The notes beneath the pieces were generated by a model. It had not been told where the DNA came from. It did no database searches and saw nothing but the letters and a program-made list of their open reading frames with translations. A DNA stretch of 64,000 nt, taken from Flavobacteriaceae bacterium (GTDB lineage Bacteria; Bacteroidota; Bacteroidia; Flavobacteriales; Flavobacteriaceae). Where the stretch lies: contig JAIPBH010000003.1 in assembly GCA_021739635.1 (NCBI GenBank), positions 124,001 to 188,000 on the forward strand, in the 5' to 3' direction. Of this stretch, positions 42,542 to 51,316 are shown piece after piece (position 1 is the first letter of the stretch; every line of letters starts with the position of its first letter). The position numbers and the translations under genes are program-made.

Positions 42542-45046
42542 TTGAATAAAAAGCTAAGTTTTCTAAAAATTAAAATTTCAAATAATTTTGAAATTATTTT
42601 TTTATTACTTTTTAGTTTTTCCCCATTTTTAAAGGCGCAAGCACAACTAGGTCTTTGTACAGGTAATTCAGGAGATCCTATTTTTACAGAAAACTTTGGG
42701 ACAGGATTAACAAATAGTCCATTACCAGCAGGAACTACAACTTATACCTATGCGCCTACTGGTTATCCAAATAATGGTGATTATACAGTTAGAAATAATA
42801 CCATTTCTAATGGTCTTGATTGGCATCAATTAACAGAAGATCATACAGTTGGAGATACAAATGGAAAATTTCTTATTATTCAAGCAGATCAAGTTGCTGG
42901 AGAGTTTTACAGAACTACAGTATCTGGGCTTTGTGAAACCACTACTTATGAGTTTTCTGCATGGGTAATAAACCTCGTTATTGCTAATAGTTTTTGCTCA
43001 CGAAATGGTGGGACAATACCAATTAATGTTCGGTTTGAGATATGGGACAGTACTGACACAAATAGATTAGCATTTGGAGACACAGGTAATATTGTTGAAA
43101 CTTTAAGTCCTATTTGGCGAGAATATGGTTTAGTTTTTCAAACCTTTACAGGACAAAATGAAGTTATTTTGAAAATGATTAATAATGGTCAAGGTGGTTG
43201 TGGAAATGATTTGGCTATTGATGATATAGAATTCAAATCTTGTGGAGATACCGTTCAAGTTGTAGATTCAAACAATAACACAACGGTTAGTTTATGTAGT
43301 TCTCAAACGCCATTAAACACAATACTAACAGCCACACCAGATGGGGTTGTTTACAGTTCTCATTTTTATCAATGGCAACAAAGTACAGATTTAGGAGTTA
43401 CTTGGACAGATATTGTAGGACAAACAAACCAAACACTATCAATTTCAGTTTCAAATACTACTTATTATAGAGCTAAAATAGCAGAAGTAGCAATTAATTT
43501 AAGTAATTCCAGTTGTGTTTCTTTTTCAAATGAGTATAAATTAAATGTTACTATATTACCAGTTATGCCAACGTTAGCCTGTTGGGAAACAGCAACTATA
43601 AACAATGCAACCTGTTCATGGGAAGTCACTGGATCACAACCTACACAACCTCCAGTAGTAAATTGTTGGGATAACTGGGTTTTCAATCCCACAACTTGTA
43701 TATGGGATAATACTGGAACACAACCCCCACAACCTCCAGTAGTAAATTGTTGGGATAACTACATATTCAATACTACAACCTGCGTTTGGGATAATACCGG
43801 ATTACAACCTACACAACCTCCAGTAGTAAATTGTTGGGATAACTACATATTCAATACTACAACCTGCGTTTGGGATAATACCGGATCACAACCAGCACAA
43901 CCACCAATAGTAAACTGCTGGGATAACTGGGTTTTCAATACCACCGCTTGTATTTGGGATAATAACGGTACACAACCTGTTCAATCTACAACAGCATGTT
44001 ATGAAACAGCCACATTTAACACATCTACATGTATTTGGGATGTTATAGGCACACAACCCGTTCAACCAACATTAGCCTGTTGGGAAACAGCTACATTTAA
44101 TAACACAACGTGTTCTTGGGATATTACTGGTACACAGCCAATACAGCCAACCTTAGCTTGTTATGAAACAACAACATTTAATACATCTACTTGTGTTTGG
44201 GATGTTGTTGGTTCTCCTCCAATACAACCCAATTTACAGTGCTGGGAAATAGCTACTTTAAACGATGCAACCTGTTCTTGGGAAGTTACAGGCACCCAAC
44301 CAATTCAACCTAACTTAGAGTGTTGGGAAACTGCTACATTCAATACCATCACATGTTCTTGGGATGTTACAGGAACTCAACCAGGAAATATAATTGAAGA
44401 AAATTTAGATTTATGTGAAAACACTACTTTAAACTTATTAGCACAAACTAATATTTCAAACCCAACTTTTATTTGGAGCACAGGAGCTATTACAAATAAT
44501 ATAACTATTAATAGTGCGGGAACTTTCACCGTTGATATTACTGGTGGTGTTTGTTCTTTTGAAACAAGAATTTTTAATGTGACCCTTTTAGAAAAACCAA
44601 TAATTGAAAATGTAATTTCTGATGGTAATGACATCATTATAACCACATCAAAAACGGGAGATTTTATATATTCTTTAGATGGAAATATTTTTCAATCTAG
44701 TAATGTTTTTTCAAATGTTGAAGGGGGGCTTTATAATATATTTGTAAAACAGCAAAATTGTATAAGCACAATATCATTGCAGTATTTACATTTCTATATT
44801 CCAAAATTCTTTACACCAAATAATGATGGTGTTAAAGATACATTTAGTTTGGCTGGTATAGAATTTTATAGCTCATCTGAAGTTTCTATCTTTGATCGTT
44901 ATGGGAAGCTTCTAAAATTCTCTAAAAATAGTTCGTTAAGTTGGGATGGAACTTTTAGAGGGGAAAATTTACCATCTGATGACTATTGGTATGTCATTGT
45001 TATTGAAGGGAAAAAATTCACAGGACATTTTACATTGAAGCGTTAA
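42542..45046 (+). CDS. Secreted T9SS type B cargo with CHU_C domain and ten Cys-rich repeats (TTG start)
   Basis: An 834-residue exported protein. Order: signal peptide (about 1-34), an N-terminal jelly-roll-like domain with paired cysteines (about 35-232), an Ig-like segment (about 240-340), ten 27-28-residue repeats at 347-614 of the CWxxxxFNxxTCxWDxTGxQP type, an Ig-like linker, and the C-terminal CHU_C/T9SS type B sorting domain (IPKFFTPNNDGVKDTF ... SIFDRYGKLL ... GHFTLKR) that directs secretion to the surface by type IX secretion. The start is TTG at 42542; an upstream in-frame ATG at 42458 meets a stop. Likely a surface adhesin; ligand unknown. A 267-base stretch upstream shows nothing I can name. 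Confidence 0.85.
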   Translation: MNKKLSFLKIKISNNFEIIFLLLFSFSPFLKAQAQLGLCTGNSGDPIFTENFGTGLTNSPLPAGTTTYTYAPTGYPNNGDYTVRNNTISNGLDWHQLTEDHTVGDTNGKFLIIQADQVAGEFYRTTVSGLCETTTYEFSAWVINLVIANSFCSRNGGTIPINVRFEIWDSTDTNRLAFGDTGNIVETLSPIWREYGLVFQTFTGQNEVILKMINNGQGGCGNDLAIDDIEFKSCGDTVQVVDSNNNTTVSLCSSQTPLNTILTATPDGVVYSSHFYQWQQSTDLGVTWTDIVGQTNQTLSISVSNTTYYRAKIAEVAINLSNSSCVSFSNEYKLNVTILPVMPTLACWETATINNATCSWEVTGSQPTQPPVVNCWDNWVFNPTTCIWDNTGTQPPQPPVVNCWDNYIFNTTTCVWDNTGLQPTQPPVVNCWDNYIFNTTTCVWDNTGSQPAQPPIVNCWDNWVFNTTACIWDNNGTQPVQSTTACYETATFNTSTCIWDVIGTQPVQPTLACWETATFNNTTCSWDITGTQPIQPTLACYETTTFNTSTCVWDVVGSPPIQPNLQCWEIATLNDATCSWEVTGTQPIQPNLECWETATFNTITCSWDVTGTQPGNIIEENLDLCENTTLNLLAQTNISNPTFIWSTGAITNNITINSAGTFTVDITGGVCSFETRIFNVTLLEKPIIENVISDGNDIIITTSKTGDFIYSLDGNIFQSSNVFSNVEGGLYNIFVKQQNCISTISLQYLHFYIPKFFTPNNDGVKDTFSLAGIEFYSSSEVSIFDRYGKLLKFSKNSSLSWDGTFRGENLPSDDYWYVIVIEGKKFTGHFTLKR
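43580..44383 (+). repeat. Ten tandem 81-84-bp repeats inside the T9SS cargo gene
   Basis: Each unit encodes two cysteines ten residues apart within CW...TCxW and ends in a Q-P spacer. Units 3 (from 43748) and 4 (from 43832) are nearly identical in DNA, with few differences, indicating recent duplication; the later units (from 43916 and beyond) are more diverged. Confidence 0.9.
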
Positions 45047-45054
45047 TAAAAATT

Positions 45055-45381
45055 TTATTGATTTGCATTTAAATCTTTTCCAAATTCATATTCCCTTTCT
45101 ACCTTACAAATCTTAACATTATACCAGTTATACCAAGTTTCTTTTCCTTTTTGTTGAGCTTCAAGATGATCAGTTTGTTGTTTCCATGTTTTAATAGCAT
45201 CTAAACTTTTCCAATAGCTAACAGTAATTCCAACATCATTTCTAGCGCTATCCATTCCTAAAAATCCATCTTGTTGTTTGGCAAGGGTTTCTATTCTATC
45301 AGCCATTTCTGTATATCCTTGAGTGTTTTCATAATGTTTTGAGGTAAAAATTACGGCATAATAAGGAAGTCTTTTTTTCAT
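45055..45381 (-). CDS. Antibiotic biosynthesis monooxygenase (ABM)-domain protein
   Basis: A 108-residue ferredoxin-like protein. The sequence YYAVIFTSKHYENTQGYTEMADRIETLAKQQDGFLGMDSAR (in parts) and ITVSYWKSLDAIKTWKQQTDH follows the ABM domain pattern, in which a dimeric barrel binds a small substrate. Despite the family name, most single-domain members have unknown roles. Convergent with the T9SS cargo gene (8-base gap) and divergent from the aldehyde dehydrogenase. Confidence 0.82.
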   Translation of the reverse strand: MKKRLPYYAVIFTSKHYENTQGYTEMADRIETLAKQQDGFLGMDSARNDVGITVSYWKSLDAIKTWKQQTDHLEAQQKGKETWYNWYNVKICKVEREYEFGKDLNANQ

Positions 45382-45504
45382 TGAAAAAGGAATTTAAAGT
45401 AAGGTTTAAAGTTACATTTTTTAAAAAACGAAGTCTATTTTTGAAATAACTTTTTATTAGTACCTTTATAACAAAATTTAATAATTCGTAAAAAATAAGC
45501 ATAT

Positions 45505-47058
45505 ATGGAAGCTACTGCTACCGATTTCGGAATAAAACAAGCATTAATTCAATTAGGTGTAAAAGATATAAATGAGGGAACATCAACTGGTGCTAACTTC
45601 TTTTCAAATGGAGATATTTTAGAATCCTATTCTCCAGTAGACGGTAAACTAATAGGAAAGGTAAAAACCACAACAAAGGATGATTATGAAAAAGTAATGG
45701 ATGTTGCCACAAAAGCATTTAAAACTTGGAGAACGACGCCGGCGCCTCAAAGAGGTGAAATTGTAAGACAGTTTGGGGATAAATTAAGAGAAAAAAAGCA
45801 AGCTTTAGGCAAATTAGTGTCTTATGAAATGGGCAAAAGTCTTCAAGAAGGTTTGGGTGAAGTTCAGGAAATGATTGATATCTGTGATTTTGCTGTTGGA
45901 CTTTCTCGTCAACTTCATGGGTTAACTATGCATAGTGAACGTCCAGGACATAGAATGTATGAACAATATCATCCACTTGGTGTTGTAGGGATTATTTCAG
46001 CATTCAATTTTCCAGTTGCTGTTTGGTCTTGGAACACGGCATTATCATGGATTTGTGGTGATGTTTGTGTTTGGAAGCCTAGTGAGAAAGCTCCATTGTG
46101 TGGAATTGCATGTCAAAATATAGCTGCTGAAGTTTTTGCAAAAAATAAGTTACCAGAAGGCATTTCTTGTTTAATTAATGGTGATTACAGAGTTGGTGAA
46201 TTTATGACGAAAGATACTCGCGTACCGTTAATCTCTGCTACTGGATCAACAAGAATGGGTAAAATTGTGGCTCAAGAAGTAGCAGGTCGTTTAGGAAAAT
46301 CATTATTAGAATTAGGAGGCAATAATGCCATTATTGTAACGCCTGATGCCGATATAAAAATGACAGTTATTGGAGCAGTTTTTGGAGCTGTTGGAACCGC
46401 AGGACAACGTTGTACTAGTACGCGTAGATTAATTATTCATGAGTCTATTTATGATAAAGTTAAAACAGCCGTTACAGATGCCTATAAACAATTACGCATA
46501 GGAAATCCGTTAGATGAAACTAATCATGTGGGACCATTAATTGACACTGATGCCGTTAAAATGTATCAAAAAGCATTGTCAAGCGTAGTAGAAGAAGGAG
46601 GAACTATTTTGGTTGAAGGTGGTGTACTTTCAGGTGAAGGTTATGAAAGTGGATGTTATGTAAAACCAGCCATTGCTGAGGCTAAACCAGATTTTAAAAT
46701 TGTACAGCATGAAACATTTGCCCCAGTTTTATATCTATTAAAATATTCAGGGAATGTTGAAAATGCCATAGAAATTCAAAACGGTGTTGTACAAGGATTA
46801 AGTTCAGCTATTATGACAAATAACTTACGTGAAGCAGAACTGTTTTTATCGGTTCAAGGTTCAGATTGTGGAATTGCTAATGTAAATATTGGAACATCTG
46901 GAGCTGAAATTGGTGGTGCTTTTGGTGGAGAAAAAGAAACTGGTGGCGGCAGAGAATCAGGTTCTGATGCTTGGAAAGTATATATGCGCCGTCAAACAAA
47001 CACCATAAATTATACTACTGAGTTACCGTTAGCTCAAGGGATTAAGTTTGATTTGTAA
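45505..47058 (+). CDS. Aldehyde dehydrogenase, ALDH7 type (alpha-aminoadipic semialdehyde dehydrogenase-like)
   Basis: A 517-residue NAD-linked dehydrogenase. Motifs: FNFPVAVWSWNTALSWICGD (cofactor-binding front), ATGSTRMGK, LELGGNNAI with the general-base glutamate, and AGQRCTSTRRL with the catalytic cysteine. The TRRL after the cysteine and the GGEKETGGGRESGSDAWK tail are typical of ALDH7/antiquitin, which oxidises aminoadipate semialdehyde in lysine breakdown or betaine aldehyde in stress. No other lysine-pathway gene is in the window, so the substrate is open. Single transcription unit. Confidence 0.88.
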   Translation: MEATATDFGIKQALIQLGVKDINEGTSTGANFFSNGDILESYSPVDGKLIGKVKTTTKDDYEKVMDVATKAFKTWRTTPAPQRGEIVRQFGDKLREKKQALGKLVSYEMGKSLQEGLGEVQEMIDICDFAVGLSRQLHGLTMHSERPGHRMYEQYHPLGVVGIISAFNFPVAVWSWNTALSWICGDVCVWKPSEKAPLCGIACQNIAAEVFAKNKLPEGISCLINGDYRVGEFMTKDTRVPLISATGSTRMGKIVAQEVAGRLGKSLLELGGNNAIIVTPDADIKMTVIGAVFGAVGTAGQRCTSTRRLIIHESIYDKVKTAVTDAYKQLRIGNPLDETNHVGPLIDTDAVKMYQKALSSVVEEGGTILVEGGVLSGEGYESGCYVKPAIAEAKPDFKIVQHETFAPVLYLLKYSGNVENAIEIQNGVVQGLSSAIMTNNLREAELFLSVQGSDCGIANVNIGTSGAEIGGAFGGEKETGGGRESGSDAWKVYMRRQTNTINYTTELPLAQGIKFDL

Positions 47059-47074
47059 TTTTTAAGGAAATAAA

Positions 47075-47118
47075 AAACCTTGCTTCAATGCCGATTTTTT
47101 TCGGGAGAGACAAGGTTT
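47075..47118 (+). terminator. Imperfect terminator-like hairpin after the aldehyde dehydrogenase
   Basis: Outer stem AAACCTTG (47075-47082) with CAAGGTTT (47111-47118) and an inner CCGA/TCGG stem around a T-rich loop, separated by an internal loop; followed by TAGTTTAT. Weaker than the other terminators in the window. Confidence 0.4.
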
Positions 47119-47214
47119 AGTTTATAATTGATTAATAGCATTGCAAAATTCAATAAAAAATTGATTTGTAATGCTGTTTTTGTGTTAAGATATGGTTAAG
47201 CATTAAACCAATTG

Positions 47215-48348
47215 TTAGCTATATTTTACTTTTCTTAAAATCCTGATAGATTCTTTGAAAGAGTTATATACTTCTTCACTGTAATTTTTCAAAAAAGGTC
47301 TGGCTTCATTAAGCTTATCAATGGCTTCATGAAATAAGTTTAGATAACAAATTAAATAGGTAGCAGGCAGGTTTTTTAAATCTAACACTTCCATTTTTGA
47401 AAGTTCTTGTCCCTTTTTTAGTTTCTCTAAAATTGCGTTGTTACTATTGTAAATATGATGCAATGTTTTTTTATCATATTGTGGTGGTTCAAACAATAAT
47501 TTTGTCTCAATAGTATAATTGGCATTGTTTTCAAATTGAATTATGGTTTCCTCAAGTTGGTAATATTTATTATTGTTTTGCAAACCAAGATTCACGTATT
47601 CAATGATTTTGAAAAAGTCTTCTTCATAACTTATTGAAACTTCATCTAAGGTTGAAAAAAACAAACGCACTTGCTCATTTACAAGTTCAATATCAACTCT
47701 AGAGAAAAACACCTCTTCTTTTACTACCTTTTTTTGTCCAGCCCAACAAACCACAAAGTATTCTTTAAAAACTTTATACTGTGGATTGTAATCTTTTCGT
47801 TTATTCATAAAATCAAAAACACCATTAAGCGTATGCTCTATGTTGTTTTGAGCATTATTTTCAATGGCTTCAACAATTTTAGAGTTGATATCTTTTATTT
47901 CAACATCAAAAATTTTTGGCATGCTCATACTTCCATCTCTAAAAAAAACAGAACCGCCATAATATTTCCAGATATTTTTTCTGAGAGATGTTATTTTATC
48001 GATAGGCCTAATAGTGACTAAGCCCACTACTTTGTCATCAGGTAAGTGTGGAAATGGAATGTTTTCATATTGCACAATAGGCGGATTGGTAAGGTATGCA
48101 TTGATGAGGTTTTGAATTTTACTGTCATCAAAAAAATCTACACCTACAATGTTATTATCTTCATCGTCAACACCAATTACAATGTAAGAGTTGTTTTTTG
48201 GGTTACTGTTTGATAAGGCACAAATATGTTTTAAAAACTTTGCTTTTCCTTCTTTATGGCTAATATCAATCCTACGTTTTTTGTCATAAAAACTATTTTC
48301 GTCATTATGAGCTAAAAGATGCTTTATAAGTAGGCGTTTGTTAATCAT
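47215..48348 (-). CDS. AlbA_2 (Schlafen-like) domain protein
   Basis: A 377-residue protein. The N-terminal part (KFLKHICALSNSNPKNNSYIVIGVDDEDNNIVGVDFFDD, in parts; PFPHLPDDKVVGLVTIRP) matches the AlbA_2 putative DNA-binding domain of the Schlafen/ATP-binding group. The C-terminal two thirds are helical and unassigned. Bacterial members are annotated as ATP-binding or transcription-related proteins, with little experimental support. Next to an SDR gene on the same strand (25-base gap). Function uncertain. Confidence 0.7.
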   Translation of the reverse strand: MINKRLLIKHLLAHNDENSFYDKKRRIDISHKEGKAKFLKHICALSNSNPKNNSYIVIGVDDEDNNIVGVDFFDDSKIQNLINAYLTNPPIVQYENIPFPHLPDDKVVGLVTIRPIDKITSLRKNIWKYYGGSVFFRDGSMSMPKIFDVEIKDINSKIVEAIENNAQNNIEHTLNGVFDFMNKRKDYNPQYKVFKEYFVVCWAGQKKVVKEEVFFSRVDIELVNEQVRLFFSTLDEVSISYEEDFFKIIEYVNLGLQNNNKYYQLEETIIQFENNANYTIETKLLFEPPQYDKKTLHHIYNSNNAILEKLKKGQELSKMEVLDLKNLPATYLICYLNLFHEAIDKLNEARPFLKNYSEEVYNSFKESIRILRKVKYS

Positions 48349-48373
48349 AATTTTTTTTCCAGCATTGTCAATT

Positions 48374-49126
48374 TTATATATTCTTTTTTAAGATTGTACT
48401 ACTGGCCTGAGCTGTTGGAAACACCAATAAATCGGCAATATTTACATGAATTGGTCTTGATATTACAAAATAAATAATCTCTGCAATGTCTTCTGCTTGT
48501 AAAGCTTGAAAACCTTTATAGACAGTGTCAGCAATTTTATCGCCTTTAAAGCGTACTTGAGAAAATTCGGTTTCCACCAATCCAGGGTTCACAGCACCAA
48601 CCTTAATCCCAAAAGGGTTTAAATCAATACGCATCCCTTCAGTTATTGCTAAAACAGCGTGTTTACTTGCACAATATACATTGCCTTTAGGATATACTTC
48701 TTTTCCTGCTGATGAACCAATATTTATGATATGCCCAGATTGCCTTTCTGTCATTTGAGGAATAACTGCCTTGCTCACATAAAGCAACCCTTTTACATTA
48801 ATATCCATCATAGCATCCCAATCATCAAGACTTCCACTTTGTATAGGATCCAATCCATGTGCATTACCGGCATTATTAATAAGAATATCTATTTTTTTAA
48901 AATCATCTGGCAAAGAATCAATAGCATTTTTTACTTCTGCCCGCTCTCTAACATCAAAATGTAATGTATGGACCTTGGTTAAAGATTCCAGTTCTTTTTT
49001 AATAGATTGAAGACGATCATCACGTCTTCCACATAAAATTAAGGAGATTCCATGTTTTGCAAATTCAAAGGCCGTTGCTTTTCCTATACCGCTTGTTGCA
49101 CCAGTTATTAGGGCTGTTCTAGTCAT
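48374..49126 (-). CDS. SDR-family NAD(P)-dependent oxidoreductase (YdfG-like)
   Basis: A classical short-chain dehydrogenase of 250 residues from the ATG at 49126 (MTRTALITGATSGIGKATA). Seen: TGxxxGIG cofactor loop, the NNAG motif, catalytic serine in NIGSSAGKEVYPKGNVY and the YCASKHA pair (Tyr and Lys). It resembles YdfG-type 3-hydroxy acid dehydrogenases. A GTG at 49267 opens the same frame but the extra 47 residues are non-conserved and overlap the Bat promoter region. Divergent from moxR. Confidence 0.9.
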   Translation of the reverse strand: MTRTALITGATSGIGKATAFEFAKHGISLILCGRRDDRLQSIKKELESLTKVHTLHFDVRERAEVKNAIDSLPDDFKKIDILINNAGNAHGLDPIQSGSLDDWDAMMDINVKGLLYVSKAVIPQMTERQSGHIINIGSSAGKEVYPKGNVYCASKHAVLAITEGMRIDLNPFGIKVGAVNPGLVETEFSQVRFKGDKIADTVYKGFQALQAEDIAEIIYFVISRPIHVNIADLLVFPTAQASSTILKKNI

Positions 49127-49240
49127 TTTATAATAGTTTTTATGCAATTCAAGTATAAAAATACTTAAAACACAATAAACATTATCTAATTCTACAAGAA
49201 TTAAGATTGAGTAATCATGTATAGTAAAAATCACTATGTT

Positions 49241-49320
49241 TTTTAACCAATTATTAACGGCATTCACAAAATATTTTAACCAATTATTAACAGCATGCCA
49301 TTTAAAATTTTAACAATTTG
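49241..49320. promoter_or_regulatory. Phased direct repeats upstream of the Bat operon (candidate operator)
   Basis: TTTTAACCAATTATTAAC is present twice, at 49241-49258 and 49274-49291 (33-base period), each followed by (G/A)GCAT. A degenerate third copy TTTTAACAATTTG at 49308-49320 continues the phase (34 bases) and covers the -33 element. Spacing of about three helical turns suggests a regulator binding one DNA face. Confidence 0.5.
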
Positions 49321-49348
49321 CAATGCTCAAATAAGCATACTATATTCG
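49317..49348 (+). promoter_or_regulatory. Candidate promoter of the moxR-bat operon
   Basis: TTTG (49317-49320), 20 bases, then TATATTCG (49341-49348), one mismatch from TAnnTTTG. It ends 20 bases before the moxR start. Confidence 0.5.
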
Positions 49349-49368
49349 GGCTTTAAAAAATTTTAAAA

Positions 49369-50373
49369 ATGATGGAAGAAACAGGTATTATTGATATTAA
49401 GACTATTAATGAGAAGATAGAAAAGGAAAGTGCTTTTGTTGATTTACTAATGCTTGAAATGAACAAAGTTATTGTAGGTCAAAAGCATATGGTTGAACGT
49501 TTGCTTATAGGTTTACTTGGACAAGGGCACATATTACTTGAAGGTGTTCCAGGTTTGGCAAAAACATTAGCTATTAATACGTTAGCCAAAGCTATTGATG
49601 GGTCGTTTAGTAGAATACAGTTCACACCAGATTTATTGCCAGCAGATGTTACAGGGACATTAATTTACAACATAAAAGTTAACGACTTCTCAATTAAAAA
49701 AGGACCAATTTTTGCAAATTTTGTATTAGCGGATGAAATTAACAGAGCCCCAGCAAAGGTGCAGTCTGCCTTACTTGAAGCTATGCAAGAAAAACAAGTA
49801 ACCATTGGTGACGAAACATTTATTCTTGACAAACCATTTTTGGTTATGGCAACTCAAAACCCTGTTGAACAAGAAGGGACATATCCATTACCAGAAGCTC
49901 AAGTTGACCGTTTTATGCTAAAAACAGTCATTGATTATCCAAAAATAGCTGAAGAACAACTCATTATGAGAGCCAACATGAAAGGTGCATGGGATAAAGT
50001 GAATCCTGTAGTTTCCATTGATACCATCTTGAAAGCACAACAAGCTGTTCGTGAGGTGTACATGGATGAGAAAATAGAAAAATATATTCTTGATATTGTT
50101 TTTGCTACTCGTTACCCAGAAAAATACAAACTAGCCGATTTAAAACCATTAATTTCTTTTGGAGCTTCACCACGTGGTAGTATTAATTTAGCTGTAGCAG
50201 CTAAATGTTATGCGTTTATAAAACGTCGTGGTTATGTAATTCCAGAAGATGTTAGAGCGGTTGTTTACGATGTATTAAGACACAGAATAGGCATTACTTA
50301 TGAAGCCGAAGCTGAAAATGTAACTTCAGTTGACATCATCAACAAAATTGTAAACGAAATAGAAGTACCTTAA
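49369..50373 (+). CDS. MoxR-family AAA+ ATPase
   Basis: A 334-residue AAA+ chaperone-like ATPase that in this context acts with von Willebrand A domain proteins. Walker A is LEGVPGLAKT, Walker B FVLADEINRAPAKVQSALLEAM, sensor 1 MATQNPVEQEGTYPLPEAQVDRFM, and a sensor-2 region SFGASPRGSINLA. First gene of the Bat operon; two consecutive ATGs are present at 49369 and 49372. Followed 69 bases later by the DUF58 gene. Confidence 0.95.
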   Translation: MMEETGIIDIKTINEKIEKESAFVDLLMLEMNKVIVGQKHMVERLLIGLLGQGHILLEGVPGLAKTLAINTLAKAIDGSFSRIQFTPDLLPADVTGTLIYNIKVNDFSIKKGPIFANFVLADEINRAPAKVQSALLEAMQEKQVTIGDETFILDKPFLVMATQNPVEQEGTYPLPEAQVDRFMLKTVIDYPKIAEEQLIMRANMKGAWDKVNPVVSIDTILKAQQAVREVYMDEKIEKYILDIVFATRYPEKYKLADLKPLISFGASPRGSINLAVAAKCYAFIKRRGYVIPEDVRAVVYDVLRHRIGITYEAEAENVTSVDIINKIVNEIEVP

Positions 50374-50442
50374 AATTGACAATTGATAATTGATTATTAA
50401 CAAAAATTAATCAATAATAAATATTCAATAGACAATTGAAAA

Positions 50443-51309
50443 ATGGATACTAAAGAATTACTAAAAAAAGTACGAAAAATAGAGATTAAGACACGCAGGT
50501 TGTCCGATCATATATTTGGAGGCGAATACCATTCCACCTTCAAAGGACGTGGTATGACTTTTAGTGAGGTAAGACAATATCAATATGGAGATGATGTTAG
50601 AAATATTGATTGGAATGTTACCGCAAGATATAGCGAACCTTTTATAAAAGTTTTTGAAGAAGAACGCGAATTAACCATGCTATTAATGGTTGATATTTCA
50701 GGTTCAGAATTTTTTGGAACACAAGAGCAATTTAAAAATGAAGTCGTTACAGAAATTGCTGCAACTTTAGCTTTTTCAGCCACTCAAAACAATGATAAAA
50801 TTGGCTTAATTCTATTTTCTGATAAAGTGGAGCTTTATATTCCACCCAAAAAAGGGCGTTCACACGTATTAAGAATTATTCGAGAACTTATTGAATTTGA
50901 ACCTCAAAGCAAAGAAACCAACATTGCTGAAGCTTTAAAGTTTTTGTCTAGTGTGATGAAGAAAAAAGCCATCGTTTTTGTGCTTTCAGATTTTATTGCA
51001 GACGATTTTCAGCATACCATGAAAATTGCCGCAAAAAAACATGATGTAACAGGCATTAGAATTTACGATAAACGCGAAGTAGAGATTCCCAATTTAGGAA
51101 TGGTTCAAATGCAAGATGGAGAAACAGGAGAGCTTATGTTGGTTAATACAGCATCAAAAACAGTAAGACTTAATTATGCAAAATACTACCAAGAACGGGT
51201 AGATTATTATAAAGATAGTTTTTCAAAATCTGGCGCAGGCGCCATTGATTGCCGTGTTGATGAAAGTTATGTAAAAAAATTATTAGGATATTTTAAAGCG
51301 AGAGCATAA
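50443..51309 (+). CDS. DUF58-domain protein (Bat operon)
   Basis: A 288-residue protein with the DUF58 signature GMTFSEVRQYQYGDDVRNIDWNVTAR (in parts) followed by a vWA-like fold with MLLMVDISGSEFFG. No membrane segment is visible. Always found beside moxR genes; thought to be the scaffold linking the ATPase to the vWA proteins. Role inferred from context. Confidence 0.92.
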   Translation: MDTKELLKKVRKIEIKTRRLSDHIFGGEYHSTFKGRGMTFSEVRQYQYGDDVRNIDWNVTARYSEPFIKVFEEERELTMLLMVDISGSEFFGTQEQFKNEVVTEIAATLAFSATQNNDKIGLILFSDKVELYIPPKKGRSHVLRIIRELIEFEPQSKETNIAEALKFLSSVMKKKAIVFVLSDFIADDFQHTMKIAAKKHDVTGIRIYDKREVEIPNLGMVQMQDGETGELMLVNTASKTVRLNYAKYYQERVDYYKDSFSKSGAGAIDCRVDESYVKKLLGYFKARA

Positions 51310-51316
51310 CCCATTT

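Noticed and set aside
43580-44383. CRISPR-like array
   Set aside because: The period of 81-84 bp is in frame and encodes conserved Cys/Trp repeats; there are no short identical repeats with unique spacers.
49127-49267. GTG-started N-terminal extension of the SDR gene
   Set aside because: The extra 47 residues are hydrophobic but not conserved in SDR proteins and overlap promoter-region repeats; the ATG at 49126 directly precedes the cofactor loop.
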